Origin: an uncultured Prevotellaceae bacterium
GTDB lineage: Bacteria > Bacteroidota > Bacteroidia > Bacteroidales > Bacteroidaceae
Assembly (NCBI GenBank): GCA_947167935.1
Contig: CAMVJU010000008.1
Coordinates: forward strand, 1 to 64,000
Direction of reading: 5' to 3'
Length of the DNA: 64,000 nucleotides
Translations under genes and position numbers: made by a program
Notes under the pieces: generated by a model
What the model was told of the DNA's origin: nothing
The model's database searches: none
The model's input: only the letters and a program-made list of their open reading frames with translations
Part shown: positions 44,050 to 52,561 of the stretch, piece after piece
Numbering within the stretch: position 1 is the stretch's first letter
Layout of the letters: every line of letters starts with the position of its first letter

Positions 44050-45822
44050 CTATTTCAGGTTCTTGCTCGCTATCATTCCTGCCAAACGGCCATTGACCAC
44101 AATGTCGGCCACACCATTGCCCCCCAGCCGATTGGCACCATGCAGACCACCTGTCACCTCGCCTGCGGCATAGAGGCCAGGGATCGGCGAGCCATCAGCC
44201 CGTAGCACCTGCGTCTCGGCATTCACGCTCAAGCCGCCCATGGTGTGGTGGATGGCAGGTGTGACGCGCACGGCATAGAAAGGTGGTGTCTCCAAAGGTA
44301 CCGTCATCTCCGTGGCACTACGTCCGAAGTCATCGTCGCGTCCCGCCTTCTGCTGGGCATTGTAGCGGCTAATGGTCTCGGAAAGGCTTTCGGCAGGGAT
44401 ACCCACGCGGCTTGCCAGCTCCTCGACGGTGGCTCCCTCGCTGAGCAGATGCTGGTTGGCATAGGTCTCGATGGACGCCAGCGACTGTCGCACAGCTTGG
44501 TCGAAGACGAGGAACACCTCGCCTGCCTCCTGTTTCAGAATGGCTGCCGACACCACATCGCGTGTATCCATCTCGTTGCAGAAACGCTGTCCGCCCAGAT
44601 TCACCAAGATGGCCCCATTGCCCCTCACCGCCTCGGTGATGAGGATATGGTTGGTGGCTTCTGCCGTAGGATGAATCTGGATATTCGCCATTTGGATGGT
44701 TACGCCGCCAATGGCCGTCACCCAGTTGAAGGCATCGCCCGTGGCACCCGGATGGTTCAGTGTGGCAAATCCGCTCAGCGAGGGCTGAAGACTTGTCACC
44801 ATAGCCAAATTGGCCCCAAAGCCTCCTGTGGCAATGATGACAGCCTTTGCGGTGAGCCTGTAACTGCTGCCGTCGGCATTCTGCACCCTTACGCCCGTTA
44901 CGGCATCGCCTGCGGTCAACAGTCCTATGACCTTGTTCGACGTACGTATCTCGATGTTGTCCTTCTCACTGGCCATCTTGAGCATTTTCATCAGATGCGG
45001 GCCGATGGCCGTACCTCCTTTGGGACGATGTGTACGCTTCATGCTGCTTCCGCCCATCAGACCCACGTCGCTCAGGTCGGCTCCAAGTCCTATCAGCCAA
45101 GAGATAGTGATGGGGGCATGCTCCACCAGACTTCTCACTAGCGACGGAATGTTCTGCTGCTTGCCGCCTCGCATGATGTCGTCATAGAACAGTTGCTTGC
45201 TATCCTCGATGCCGAGTGCCCGCTGTACGTCTGTCTCTGCCGCATTGATGCCGCCTGTGGAATAGTTGGTGTTGCCGCCGATGATGCCCTGCTTTTCCAG
45301 CACGACAATCTTCAGGTTTTTATCGGTTTCGGCTGCTGCCACCGCTGCCGATAGCCCTGCTCCACCAGCTCCTACGACAACGATGTCGCAGGTGCCGTCC
45401 CTGTAGGTCTGAGACATTTCCACCTGACTGCCCATTGCTATCAGCAAGGCCATGTTGATGGCATCAATCACGCCCGTTGAAGTCAGTGTGGCACCAGTGA
45501 CACCATCTACCTCGACACTCATCGGTTCCTGCCTGCCTACCGCACTTGCCACAATGCTGTTGATGGCATCTTGAGCGAAGACCGATTCCGACTGGCTGAC
45601 GATGGTGACCTGCTCCACCTGATGGTTCTTCACCACCACCTTGGCAATGATTGTGCCACTGCGCCCCTCGCCGCTACCCGTCCACTCTCCGTCCTGAAGC
45701 AGTTGTTCTGTGGGGGCCGTCGTATTGTCGTCGTCGTTCGAGCATGAAGCCAGCATAACGCCCCATATAATCAGGACGTGCAACGCAAGCAATGGTCTCA
45801 TCAATCTTATCGTTTTTTTCAT
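44050..45822 (-). CDS. FMN/FAD fumarate-reductase-like (UrdA-type) lipoprotein
   Basis: The protein resembles extracytoplasmic flavoproteins such as urocanate or fumarate reductases that use the substrate as electron acceptor. It has a lipobox (GVMLASC followed by SNDDDN) and then an FMN-binding domain with the attachment motif DGVTGATLT. The FAD_binding_2 domain follows (CDIVVVGAGGAGLSAAVAAAE) with TEAVRGNGAILVNLGGQRFCNE and ends in PIPGLYAAGEVTGGLHGANRLGGNG. Heme-binding CxxCH motifs are absent, so electrons must come from a partner. The true substrate cannot be read. It stands alone, with its own -7 box. Confidence 0.9.
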   Translation of the reverse strand: MKKTIRLMRPLLALHVLIIWGVMLASCSNDDDNTTAPTEQLLQDGEWTGSGEGRSGTIIAKVVVKNHQVEQVTIVSQSESVFAQDAINSIVASAVGRQEPMSVEVDGVTGATLTSTGVIDAINMALLIAMGSQVEMSQTYRDGTCDIVVVGAGGAGLSAAVAAAETDKNLKIVVLEKQGIIGGNTNYSTGGINAAETDVQRALGIEDSKQLFYDDIMRGGKQQNIPSLVRSLVEHAPITISWLIGLGADLSDVGLMGGSSMKRTHRPKGGTAIGPHLMKMLKMASEKDNIEIRTSNKVIGLLTAGDAVTGVRVQNADGSSYRLTAKAVIIATGGFGANLAMVTSLQPSLSGFATLNHPGATGDAFNWVTAIGGVTIQMANIQIHPTAEATNHILITEAVRGNGAILVNLGGQRFCNEMDTRDVVSAAILKQEAGEVFLVFDQAVRQSLASIETYANQHLLSEGATVEELASRVGIPAESLSETISRYNAQQKAGRDDDFGRSATEMTVPLETPPFYAVRVTPAIHHTMGGLSVNAETQVLRADGSPIPGLYAAGEVTGGLHGANRLGGNGVADIVVNGRLAGMIASKNLK

Positions 45823-45847
45823 ATTTCACTTGTTTTGCTTTCGGATG

Positions 45848-45855
45848 CAAAGTTA
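45848..45855 (-). promoter_or_regulatory. -7 box for the flavoprotein gene
   Basis: TAACTTTG on the minus strand, 26 bp before the ATG, matches the Bacteroidetes -7 consensus. No -33 element at the normal spacing. Confidence 0.5.
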
Positions 45856-45930
45856 CGGTTTTTCTGCGAACTATTGCTAAAAAAGGAACTTTTTTGGCTG
45901 AATGTGGTGAAATACCCCCGAAAATGGGGT

Positions 45931-46120
45931 CTTAACGTTCAAACGTTCAAAGTTCAAAAGTTCAAAACGACACGAATAGGCGCGAATCCTACACAAAACA
46001 CCTATGTTCAGAAAATTAAACAGGCTATTTAGAAAAATCAATAGGCCATTCAGAAAAACAAACAGGCTGTTCAGCTGACATAGAATTGAACTTTTGAACT
46101 TTGAACGTTTGAACGTTAAG
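45931..46120. mobile_element. Inverted-repeat element with 35-bp perfect arms and 21-bp internal repeats
   Basis: CTTAACGTTCAAACGTTCAA and the following AGTTCAAAAGTTCAA at 45931-45965 recur as an exact reverse complement at 46086-46120. Each arm is itself built of GTTCAAA words. Outside the arms, similarity continues for about 16 more bases (CCCCGAAAATGGGG against CCCCAATTTCGGG). Inside, three units of 21 bp lie at 46006-46068 (for example GTTCAGAAAATTAAACAGGC), with a partial fourth. A minus-strand frame through the repeats stays open but shows no known family. Confidence 0.7.
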
Positions 46121-46181
46121 GCCCCAATTTCGGGCACTTTTCTTGTTTTTTCGTCAGCCTGTTTCAGTCGATGGCTTATCC

Positions 46182-49067
46182 TTACCTGCGGCGGCGATCA
46201 TTATTTCCCCATTTCTTATCGTAGCGGCCCTCGGTGTCGACCTTGCCGCCAAACATGTTCAGGCGGTAGCGCACGTGCAGCATGGCGTAGGAGTTGATGC
46301 TGTTGTAGCGGGTGTCGCTGCGCCCGTTGGCATTGACCCACCGCTCGTAGTTCGACTGCTGACCCAGCAGGTCGTAGAAGTTGAGGGCCACGACGAGCGT
46401 CTTCGACTTGAGGAAAGTCTTCGATATCTGACCGTTCCAGATGAGCTCGTTGGTGTTCGACGAGGGGTCGTTGTAGCCTCGGCGGCTGTTCTCATGCAGG
46501 TTGGTGGAGATCTCGAAGCCGCTGGGCAGTCGGAACATCACCTGTCCGCCATAGCTGAAGCGCCACGTGTCGAGGTCGGCGCTGGGCTGCAGCTCGTTGC
46601 GCGAGTGCTGGTAGTTGACGTTGCCGTCGATGGTCACCTCGAGCCAGTCGTTGCGGAAGCTGGCATTGAGGCGCTGGTTGAGGTTGGTGGTCTTCGTGGT
46701 GTTCTTTGCAGCATCAGCCATGTTCTGCGACACATAGCTCACATAGTGGTTGTAGCGCAGGCGAGTGTCGGAGCCTACGTTCCAGTGGGCTGTCGAGTCG
46801 ATGGCGGTGTTGAACGTGAAGCCTCCGTCGGCATTCCAGTTGCCATTGATGTTCTCAGGACGCGACTCGCTGCCGCCAGTCGCGGCGTTGTAGCGCACGA
46901 GGTTGGAGATGCTGTTGCGGATGTGGCGGTAGTTGGCATAGACCACGATGCTGCGCTTGTACTTCTGGATGTAGTTGTTGTAGTAGACATTCAGCGAGTT
47001 GGTGAACTGCGGCTTCAGACCCGGGTTACCCGACGTGATGTAGAGCGGGTTGGAGTCGTCGCGAATGTCGAGCAGCTGTGTGATGTCAGGCTGACGGGTG
47101 TCGCCGCGATAGTGCAGCCAAATGCTCTCCTGGTCGCTGAACTTGTAGTGGAAGTCAATCGTCGGGGTGAGGTTGACTACGTTGCGGATGGTGTCAACGT
47201 AGACGCCGCGATAGTCCTGAATGAAGTTCGAGTGCTGCGGCTGCACGAGGAAGCCCACGTTGTAGTCGTACTCCTCCTGATAGTGGCGCAGGGTGAGACG
47301 GATGTTGTGGGTGTAGTTCTTATACTCGGAATAGCGGCTGAGGTTCTTGTCGAGGTAGCCGTCAAGCGGATAGAGCGCGCCAAGCCAGGGATCCCACTCG
47401 CGATAGATAGGTGTGATGCCTGTGAAAGGATTCAAATCCATGTGGCTGAAGTCGTAGGTCTGGCGGTCACTCTTGTTCTGATTGTAGCGCATCTCGTAGT
47501 TGAACTGCAGGTGGGCGCCCTTCCATAGCGGCTCGCTGTAGAGGGCAGAGAGCACGTAGCCCTGATTGTCGCTGGGCGTAGTGTTGTAGCGCGAGGTGAA
47601 ATAGGTAGAGTCCTGTCCTGCGGCGTTCTTCACGCGGTGCAGCCACACCTCGTTGTTCGATGCATTGCGGTTGTCGTTGTCGCCCAGCGAGCCCTCAACG
47701 CGCAGGGTGACGTTGCGGCCACGCTGGTTGAGCTTGCGGTAGAACTGCAGCATGGCCCAGGCGTTCTTGCTTTCGCCGTAGCTGAGGCTGGCGCTACGGC
47801 TGTTGTTGACGAGATAGGGTGCCAAGGAGCCCAACGAGGCCAACGGGTCTTCAACGTAGAGGTAGGGGTCGTCGTCGAAGGTGGCGTTGGCCGAGGTAGA
47901 GGTACCGTCGTTGCTGCCGATGCTTCCGTTGGCACGCATGAGGATGTTGGTCAGCGTGTCGGGCTTCCACTCGAAGCGGATGTTGCCGTTCCAGTTGTCG
48001 CTGCGGGAATAGCTGTTAGAGCGGCTGTTCGAGAAGGTGCGCGAGGTCTGCGAGTAGAAATTCTCGCTGGCGTTCTCGTTGGCATTGTCGCCGTCGCGGT
48101 GGTTCCAGCGCACCGAGGCGTCCACCTTCAGCTTCTTTCCGTCGTCGTAGTTGAGGTTGGTGCCCAGCATCTTGCGGGCATTCAGTCCGCGGCGGTTCCA
48201 CCAACCGGCATTCTCCTCCTTGTTGTTCAGGTTGCCCATCAGCACGAAGCGCATCTTGTCGGTAAAGCTCGAACCCATACCACGTGAGGCATAGCGGTGC
48301 TTGGTACCTCCGGCGATGTCGAGGTTCGTCATGTAGCCGCGGTTCATGCCCTTCTTGATGGTAAAGTCAAGCACAGCCTGCTTGTTGCCGTCTTCGATGC
48401 CGGTGATGCGGGCCTGGTCGCTCTGCTGGTCGTAGAACTTCACGTTCTGGATAATCGAGACGGGCAGGTTCTTCAGCGCCGTCTCCACATCGCCCAGCAT
48501 AAACTCCTTGCCGTCGAGCAGAATCTTCTCAATTTTCTTGCCGTTGACGGTGATGTTGCCGTCCTCATCCACCTCGGCGCCAGGCATTCGCTTGATGAGT
48601 TCCTCAATGGGCGAACCCTCAGGCGTGCGGTAGGCATCAGGGTTGTAGACCAGCGTGTCCTTGCGCACGACAATCTGTGCCGCACGGCCTGTCACCACAG
48701 CCTCCTTCAGCGTGATGGCATCAGGCGAGAACATCAGGTCACCCAGATCCTGACTCTGGTTGCGCCGCAGCGTTACCTCGCGCTGCATCGTCTGATAGCC
48801 TACAAAGGAAAACTTCAAGCGGTAGGTGCCATTCGACGGGGCTTGCAGGCTGAAATTACCCTTCTCGTCAGAGATAGTACCACCTACGAAGGTGCTGTCA
48901 GGAGCAGCGAACAACTGTACGGTAACCAGCTGCACGGGCTCCTTGGTGTCTGCGTCCAGCAGCTGGCCGCTGATTGAGAGGGGTCTGTTCACCTCCTGGT
49001 CATCCATCTGCGCCTTGACAGAGAGCACCGAGACAAGGAAGAACAACAAGAAAAGAAGTCTGTTCAT
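46182..49067 (-). CDS. Outer-membrane beta-barrel / TonB-dependent receptor (CarboxypepD_reg type)
   Basis: The 961-aa protein has a signal peptide (LLFLLFFLVSVLSVKAQ) and a CarboxypepD_reg domain (SISGQLLDADTKEPVQLVTVQLFA...GTYRLKFSFVGYQTM). A plug-like region follows (VVTGRAAQIVVRKDTLVYNPDAYRTPEGSPIEELIKRMPGAEVDEDGNITVNGKKI), and then a large barrel. It fits the outer membrane beta-barrel protein family that lacks a SusD partner; the ligand is unknown. Stop and start are clear. It is the last gene of the LacI-headed run, and a repeat element lies between its stop and the flavoprotein gene. Confidence 0.88.
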   Translation of the reverse strand: MNRLLFLLFFLVSVLSVKAQMDDQEVNRPLSISGQLLDADTKEPVQLVTVQLFAAPDSTFVGGTISDEKGNFSLQAPSNGTYRLKFSFVGYQTMQREVTLRRNQSQDLGDLMFSPDAITLKEAVVTGRAAQIVVRKDTLVYNPDAYRTPEGSPIEELIKRMPGAEVDEDGNITVNGKKIEKILLDGKEFMLGDVETALKNLPVSIIQNVKFYDQQSDQARITGIEDGNKQAVLDFTIKKGMNRGYMTNLDIAGGTKHRYASRGMGSSFTDKMRFVLMGNLNNKEENAGWWNRRGLNARKMLGTNLNYDDGKKLKVDASVRWNHRDGDNANENASENFYSQTSRTFSNSRSNSYSRSDNWNGNIRFEWKPDTLTNILMRANGSIGSNDGTSTSANATFDDDPYLYVEDPLASLGSLAPYLVNNSRSASLSYGESKNAWAMLQFYRKLNQRGRNVTLRVEGSLGDNDNRNASNNEVWLHRVKNAAGQDSTYFTSRYNTTPSDNQGYVLSALYSEPLWKGAHLQFNYEMRYNQNKSDRQTYDFSHMDLNPFTGITPIYREWDPWLGALYPLDGYLDKNLSRYSEYKNYTHNIRLTLRHYQEEYDYNVGFLVQPQHSNFIQDYRGVYVDTIRNVVNLTPTIDFHYKFSDQESIWLHYRGDTRQPDITQLLDIRDDSNPLYITSGNPGLKPQFTNSLNVYYNNYIQKYKRSIVVYANYRHIRNSISNLVRYNAATGGSESRPENINGNWNADGGFTFNTAIDSTAHWNVGSDTRLRYNHYVSYVSQNMADAAKNTTKTTNLNQRLNASFRNDWLEVTIDGNVNYQHSRNELQPSADLDTWRFSYGGQVMFRLPSGFEISTNLHENSRRGYNDPSSNTNELIWNGQISKTFLKSKTLVVALNFYDLLGQQSNYERWVNANGRSDTRYNSINSYAMLHVRYRLNMFGGKVDTEGRYDKKWGNNDRRRR

Positions 49068-49107
49068 AGAAATCTAATCGTCCAATTTTATTTGCTTGAT
49101 TGGTGGG

Positions 49108-49611
49108 TTAGTGCACGAATTTCAAGATGAGCCAGGCTCCGATGACCTGAAGCAGCAGGCCAGGCCAGCCAATGGTAAAGTCGGCAATGGTGGCTTCAAT
49201 ACCGCCGGTAAGGGCGAACTCGCCCAGACAACCGATGGCCTTGCTCACAAGGATGACGCCGATGAGCAGCGGCAGGCTGACGGTCTTGAAGTGTTGTGCA
49301 GCCAGTCCGGCAACCATTGCGAGGATGACGAGCTTCAGCGTCATCACCTGCAGCACGTCCCAAGCGGGCAAACCCGTAATCAGATGATTCACTAACGGCG
49401 AGAGCACGGCGGCCAGCAGGCCCGTCTTCCAGCCGAACTTATACGCTCCAGCGAGGATGACCAGCGACAGCGGCGAGAAGATGACGCCGCCCTGCGGGAT
49501 GAGGTGGAACAATTGAGGCAGCACCAGGTTGCAGGCCACGAATATCGTTGCCCAGAGGTAGGTCTTCACCTCGTCATAATTCAATGTGTACAGTCTTACA
49601 GTTGTTTCCAT
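49108..49611 (-). CDS. ECF-type S-component-like membrane protein
   Basis: The 167-aa protein has about five hydrophobic segments (for example WATIFVACNLVLPQLFHLIP, FSPLSLVILAGAYKFGWKTGLLAAVLSPLVNHL, LPLLIGVILVSKAIGCLGEFAL). It resembles the substrate-binding S components of energy-coupling factor transporters, which need ATPase and T components. No such genes are in the window. It lies between two TonB-type outer-membrane genes, so uptake of the same small molecule across both membranes is plausible. The ligand is unknown. Confidence 0.65.
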   Translation of the reverse strand: METTVRLYTLNYDEVKTYLWATIFVACNLVLPQLFHLIPQGGVIFSPLSLVILAGAYKFGWKTGLLAAVLSPLVNHLITGLPAWDVLQVMTLKLVILAMVAGLAAQHFKTVSLPLLIGVILVSKAIGCLGEFALTGGIEATIADFTIGWPGLLLQVIGAWLILKFVH

Positions 49612-49649
49612 TTTTGTTGATATTTTTTACGTTTTCGTTTTCGTCTTCG

Positions 49650-51509
49650 TTAGAAACTTAGGCTAATGCCGCCCATAAATGTGGCGCGGGGCATAGGATA
49701 GCCAAGGTTTATTTCGTACTTCTGTGCCAAGAGATTCTCACCACGTGCCCAGAGGCTGAGGTAGCGGGTAGCAGCGTAAGTGATGGAGGCGCTCAGCAGG
49801 CTGAAGTCTTCGGTGGTCGCGTTCTCACCTACGGAGGTATAAAGATTCTTGACATACTGCAGGCCCAGGGTGGCGAGCCACTTGCCGTTATGGTAGTTGA
49901 TACCAAGATAGTCCATCTGCTCAGGCGCGGCAATTACCTTGTTCTTCATGTGAAGGAACGAGTAGTTGTAGGTGGCGCTGAAATGACGGCTGAGGGGATA
50001 TTTCATCTCCAGCTCGATGCCGTAGTTCTCAATCTCGCCCGTATTCACGTTCTTGCGGTTGACGGTCTGAATCATGTTGTCGCCCTTGATGTAGAAGAGG
50101 TTGACGCCATAGGTCAGATTATACTTGCGATGGCGCCACGAAAGCTCATAGTTCCACAAACGCTCAGGCTCCAGCTCAGTATTCGAGGGCGGATAGAGGT
50201 ACATCTCACGCATCGTGGGATTGCGGAAGCCCTTGCTGGCCATCGCCTTGATCTCGCCCGTCTTGACAGGTCGCACAACGACGCCACCCTGCGGAACGAA
50301 CTCCGTACCCGTGATGCTGTGGTGGTCTACACGAGCACCGACATCAACGGTCAGCCAGTCAAAGAGATTCTGACGGAAATCCACATAGCCGGCAATCTCG
50401 TTGCGATAGGACTTGCCGCTCTGCTTGTTCGGTGTGTCCAGCACGGCGCCAGTCTCCTTCGAGGTGTAGTAGGCATTGCCGTAGATGTGCATATAATCCA
50501 CGCCGACGGTCAGGCGATTGCCCTCAAAGAGCTGTGCACTCTGATACCAGCTGACACCCGTCAAGGCATCCTTCGAGCGGAAATAGCGGGCAGTAGGCTT
50601 TGTTGGGTCGTTGGTGCCGTCATCAATCTTATGGCGGCCGAAGTTCGAATAGACGCTCAGCGCACCGTTGGTCTTGCCGTAATGATTCTCAACGGCGGCA
50701 GAGACGACACCACGGGTAATCCACTGGTCGGCATCGTAGAGTGGCGACGTCACGGCTCCAGGATAAGAAGCATTGAAGTGGGTGATATCGGCATCGACGT
50801 AGGTATTCCAGTGGTCGTTGAGATCGTAGCCCAGCTTCACATAACCGCCATATTGCTCAAAGCCCATACGCGGGCGGTGGTTGTCGGTGCGGTTGTACTG
50901 CGCCGAAACGGTACTGCTAAACTTGCCGCTGCGCACCTGGTTCGTGGCCTCCGTCTGCACGGTGCCGTAGCTGCCTGCGCCCAGCGTCACGTTTGTCGTG
51001 ATGCCATCATGACCTACCGGATGGCGGGTTACGATATTCATCACGCCGCCCATAGCATTGCTGCCGTAGAGCACACTTGCAGGACCACGCAGTACCTCTA
51101 CACGCTCGGCCATCAACGTCTGATAGCTGTCGCTGATAGGATGGCCATAGATGCCCTGATACTGCGGATGGCCGTCGATGAGCACCATCAGCTGGCCGGC
51201 GCCACCTGTGATGCCACGTAGATTGATGCCGCCTGCAGCACCCGTCGACACGCCGTAGCCCATCATCGAGCGAGAGGTAACAAACAATCCAGGCACCTCT
51301 TGCATCACGGTAGGCAGAATACTTGCCTGATGTTGCTCGGTCAGTTTCTCACGATTGATGACTGTTACCGTCATCGGCAGGTGGCGCACGTCTACCGCAT
51401 TGCGTGTACCCGTTACTACTACTTCATCCAGCGAAAGCGTGTCTGCTGTCTGGGCCTGTGCAAACATTGCCGACAGTCCCATGAATGACAAGCATAGAAT
51501 CTTTCTCAT
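49650..51509 (-). CDS. TonB-dependent outer-membrane receptor
   Basis: The 619-aa protein has a signal peptide (LSFMGLSAMFAQAQTA), a TonB box-like start (TLSLDEVVVTGTRN), a plug (VDVRHLPMTVTVINREKLTEQ, INLRGITGGAGQLMVLIDGHPQYQGIYGHPISDSYQTLMAERVEVLRGPASVLYGSNAMGGVMNIVT) and a beta-barrel ending in a Phe (FMGGISLSF). The short length and BtuB/iron-complex-like plug suggest a cofactor, siderophore or vitamin receptor rather than a SusC-type glycan channel. The ECF S-component-like gene is 38 bp downstream. No riboswitch shape was recognised upstream. Confidence 0.93.
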   Translation of the reverse strand: MRKILCLSFMGLSAMFAQAQTADTLSLDEVVVTGTRNAVDVRHLPMTVTVINREKLTEQHQASILPTVMQEVPGLFVTSRSMMGYGVSTGAAGGINLRGITGGAGQLMVLIDGHPQYQGIYGHPISDSYQTLMAERVEVLRGPASVLYGSNAMGGVMNIVTRHPVGHDGITTNVTLGAGSYGTVQTEATNQVRSGKFSSTVSAQYNRTDNHRPRMGFEQYGGYVKLGYDLNDHWNTYVDADITHFNASYPGAVTSPLYDADQWITRGVVSAAVENHYGKTNGALSVYSNFGRHKIDDGTNDPTKPTARYFRSKDALTGVSWYQSAQLFEGNRLTVGVDYMHIYGNAYYTSKETGAVLDTPNKQSGKSYRNEIAGYVDFRQNLFDWLTVDVGARVDHHSITGTEFVPQGGVVVRPVKTGEIKAMASKGFRNPTMREMYLYPPSNTELEPERLWNYELSWRHRKYNLTYGVNLFYIKGDNMIQTVNRKNVNTGEIENYGIELEMKYPLSRHFSATYNYSFLHMKNKVIAAPEQMDYLGINYHNGKWLATLGLQYVKNLYTSVGENATTEDFSLLSASITYAATRYLSLWARGENLLAQKYEINLGYPMPRATFMGGISLSF

Positions 51510-51523
51510 ATTTCAATTTATAA

Positions 51524-52552
51524 TTAGTCCATTGGATAATGCACGCCCCACTTCTGACGTAGACCGTCCATCAGCTGCATGATGTAAAGCGTCTCGGCGT
51601 GGGGCATCTCGCGGGGTTCAAGCAGACCGTCGATGAGCGCCTGTCGGCAGGCGAGGAACTGGTATTCGTAGCCCGTGATCTGCTGCGGCACGCGGATGGT
51701 CTCGATGTAGGTGCGGTCGGGGCCGTTCACAGTTATCGTCTGCGGATTGTTGATATTGTCTATGATGAGGTTACCCTCCGTTCCTGCGATGACACCGATA
51801 TTGTCGCCCACGCAAGCCGCACTCGACTGTAGGTTACAAAGCATTCCATCGGCGAGCACAAGGGTCATCGCGTTTGTCAAGTCCATACCTGTAGCCGACT
51901 TCACACACGTGCCGTCAATGCTGACGATATCGGCAGGGAAGAACATCCTTGCGAAATTGAGCGCATAGACGCCGAGGTCGAGCAATGCGCCACCACAGAG
52001 GTCGGGCCGCATGATGCGCGGCTTGTCGCCCATCGAGTAGCCCAAAGTGGCGGTGACAAGTCGCGGCTGACCGATGCGTCCCTCAGCAATTAGATTGCGG
52101 ACGATGCCGACGGCTGGCTGGTAGCGCGTCCAAATGGCCTCAGCAATAAAGACCTTCTGCTCATGTGCCAAGTCAAGAATCTCCTTCGTCTGTCGGGCGT
52201 TGGCCATAAAAGCTTTCTCAACGAGACAAGGCTTTCCTGCCAATATGGCCTCCTTCGTCACGTCGTAGTGATGAGAGTGCGGTGTGCCGATATATACAAG
52301 GTCGACATCGGGGTCGGCAATCAGCTTGCTGTATGAGCCGTATGCCTTCTTGATGCCCCATTTCGCAGCGAAAGCATCCGCCGTATCTTGCGAGCGGGAG
52401 CCCACAGCGTAGGCCTCGCAGTTGGAGGGGATTTGTTCACAGTTGGAGGGGATTTGCAATCCCCGACTCAATCCATTCAATGTGATGGTCGCCTTCTCAG
52501 CTATCCATCCTGTACCGATAATACCGACACGCATCGTTCCGTCCTGTTTCAT
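51524..52552 (-). CDS. Gfo/Idh/MocA-family NAD(P)-dependent oxidoreductase
   Basis: These enzymes oxidise or reduce sugar-like substrates with NAD(P). The 342-aa protein has the Rossmann start MRVGIIGTGWIAEKAT and the family DLVYIGTPHSHHYDVTKEAILAGKPCLVEKAF motif with the catalytic Lys-Pro region. A C-terminal substrate domain follows (CGGALLDLGVYALNFARMFF). Near residues 31-46 the sequence SRGLQIPSNCEQIPSNCEAY is a 21-bp repeat product that extends a loop before the strand YAVGSRSQDTADAFA. It lies 14 bp upstream of the TonB receptor gene and 9 bp downstream of the GH43 gene. Confidence 0.92.
   Translation of the reverse strand: MKQDGTMRVGIIGTGWIAEKATITLNGLSRGLQIPSNCEQIPSNCEAYAVGSRSQDTADAFAAKWGIKKAYGSYSKLIADPDVDLVYIGTPHSHHYDVTKEAILAGKPCLVEKAFMANARQTKEILDLAHEQKVFIAEAIWTRYQPAVGIVRNLIAEGRIGQPRLVTATLGYSMGDKPRIMRPDLCGGALLDLGVYALNFARMFFPADIVSIDGTCVKSATGMDLTNAMTLVLADGMLCNLQSSAACVGDNIGVIAGTEGNLIIDNINNPQTITVNGPDRTYIETIRVPQQITGYEYQFLACRQALIDGLLEPREMPHAETLYIMQLMDGLRQKWGVHYPMD
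52418..52470. repeat. 21-bp tandem GTTGGAGGGGATTTG repeat in frame in the oxidoreductase
   Basis: Two 21-bp units (GTTGGAGGGGATTTGTTCAC plus A at 52421-52441, then GTTGGAGGGGATTTGCAATC plus C at 52442-52462) encode QIPSNCEQIPSNCE on the minus strand. The loop in the fold is short in relatives, so the repeat looks inserted. Confidence 0.75.
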
Positions 52553-52561
52553 CGTCTCGTT

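Noticed and set aside
46143-47528. 461-aa plus-strand ORF opposite the outer-membrane barrel gene
   Set aside because: Valine/alanine/glycine-rich mirror frame of a well-supported TonB-type gene; no signal or motif.
49612-49649. Riboswitch for a vitamin upstream of the ECF gene or TonB gene
   Set aside because: The gaps are only 38 and 14 bp and show no conserved riboswitch core.
49890-51221. 443-aa plus-strand ORF opposite the TonB receptor
   Set aside because: Mirror frame of the receptor; composition biased to Ile, Val, Ala and His with no domain.
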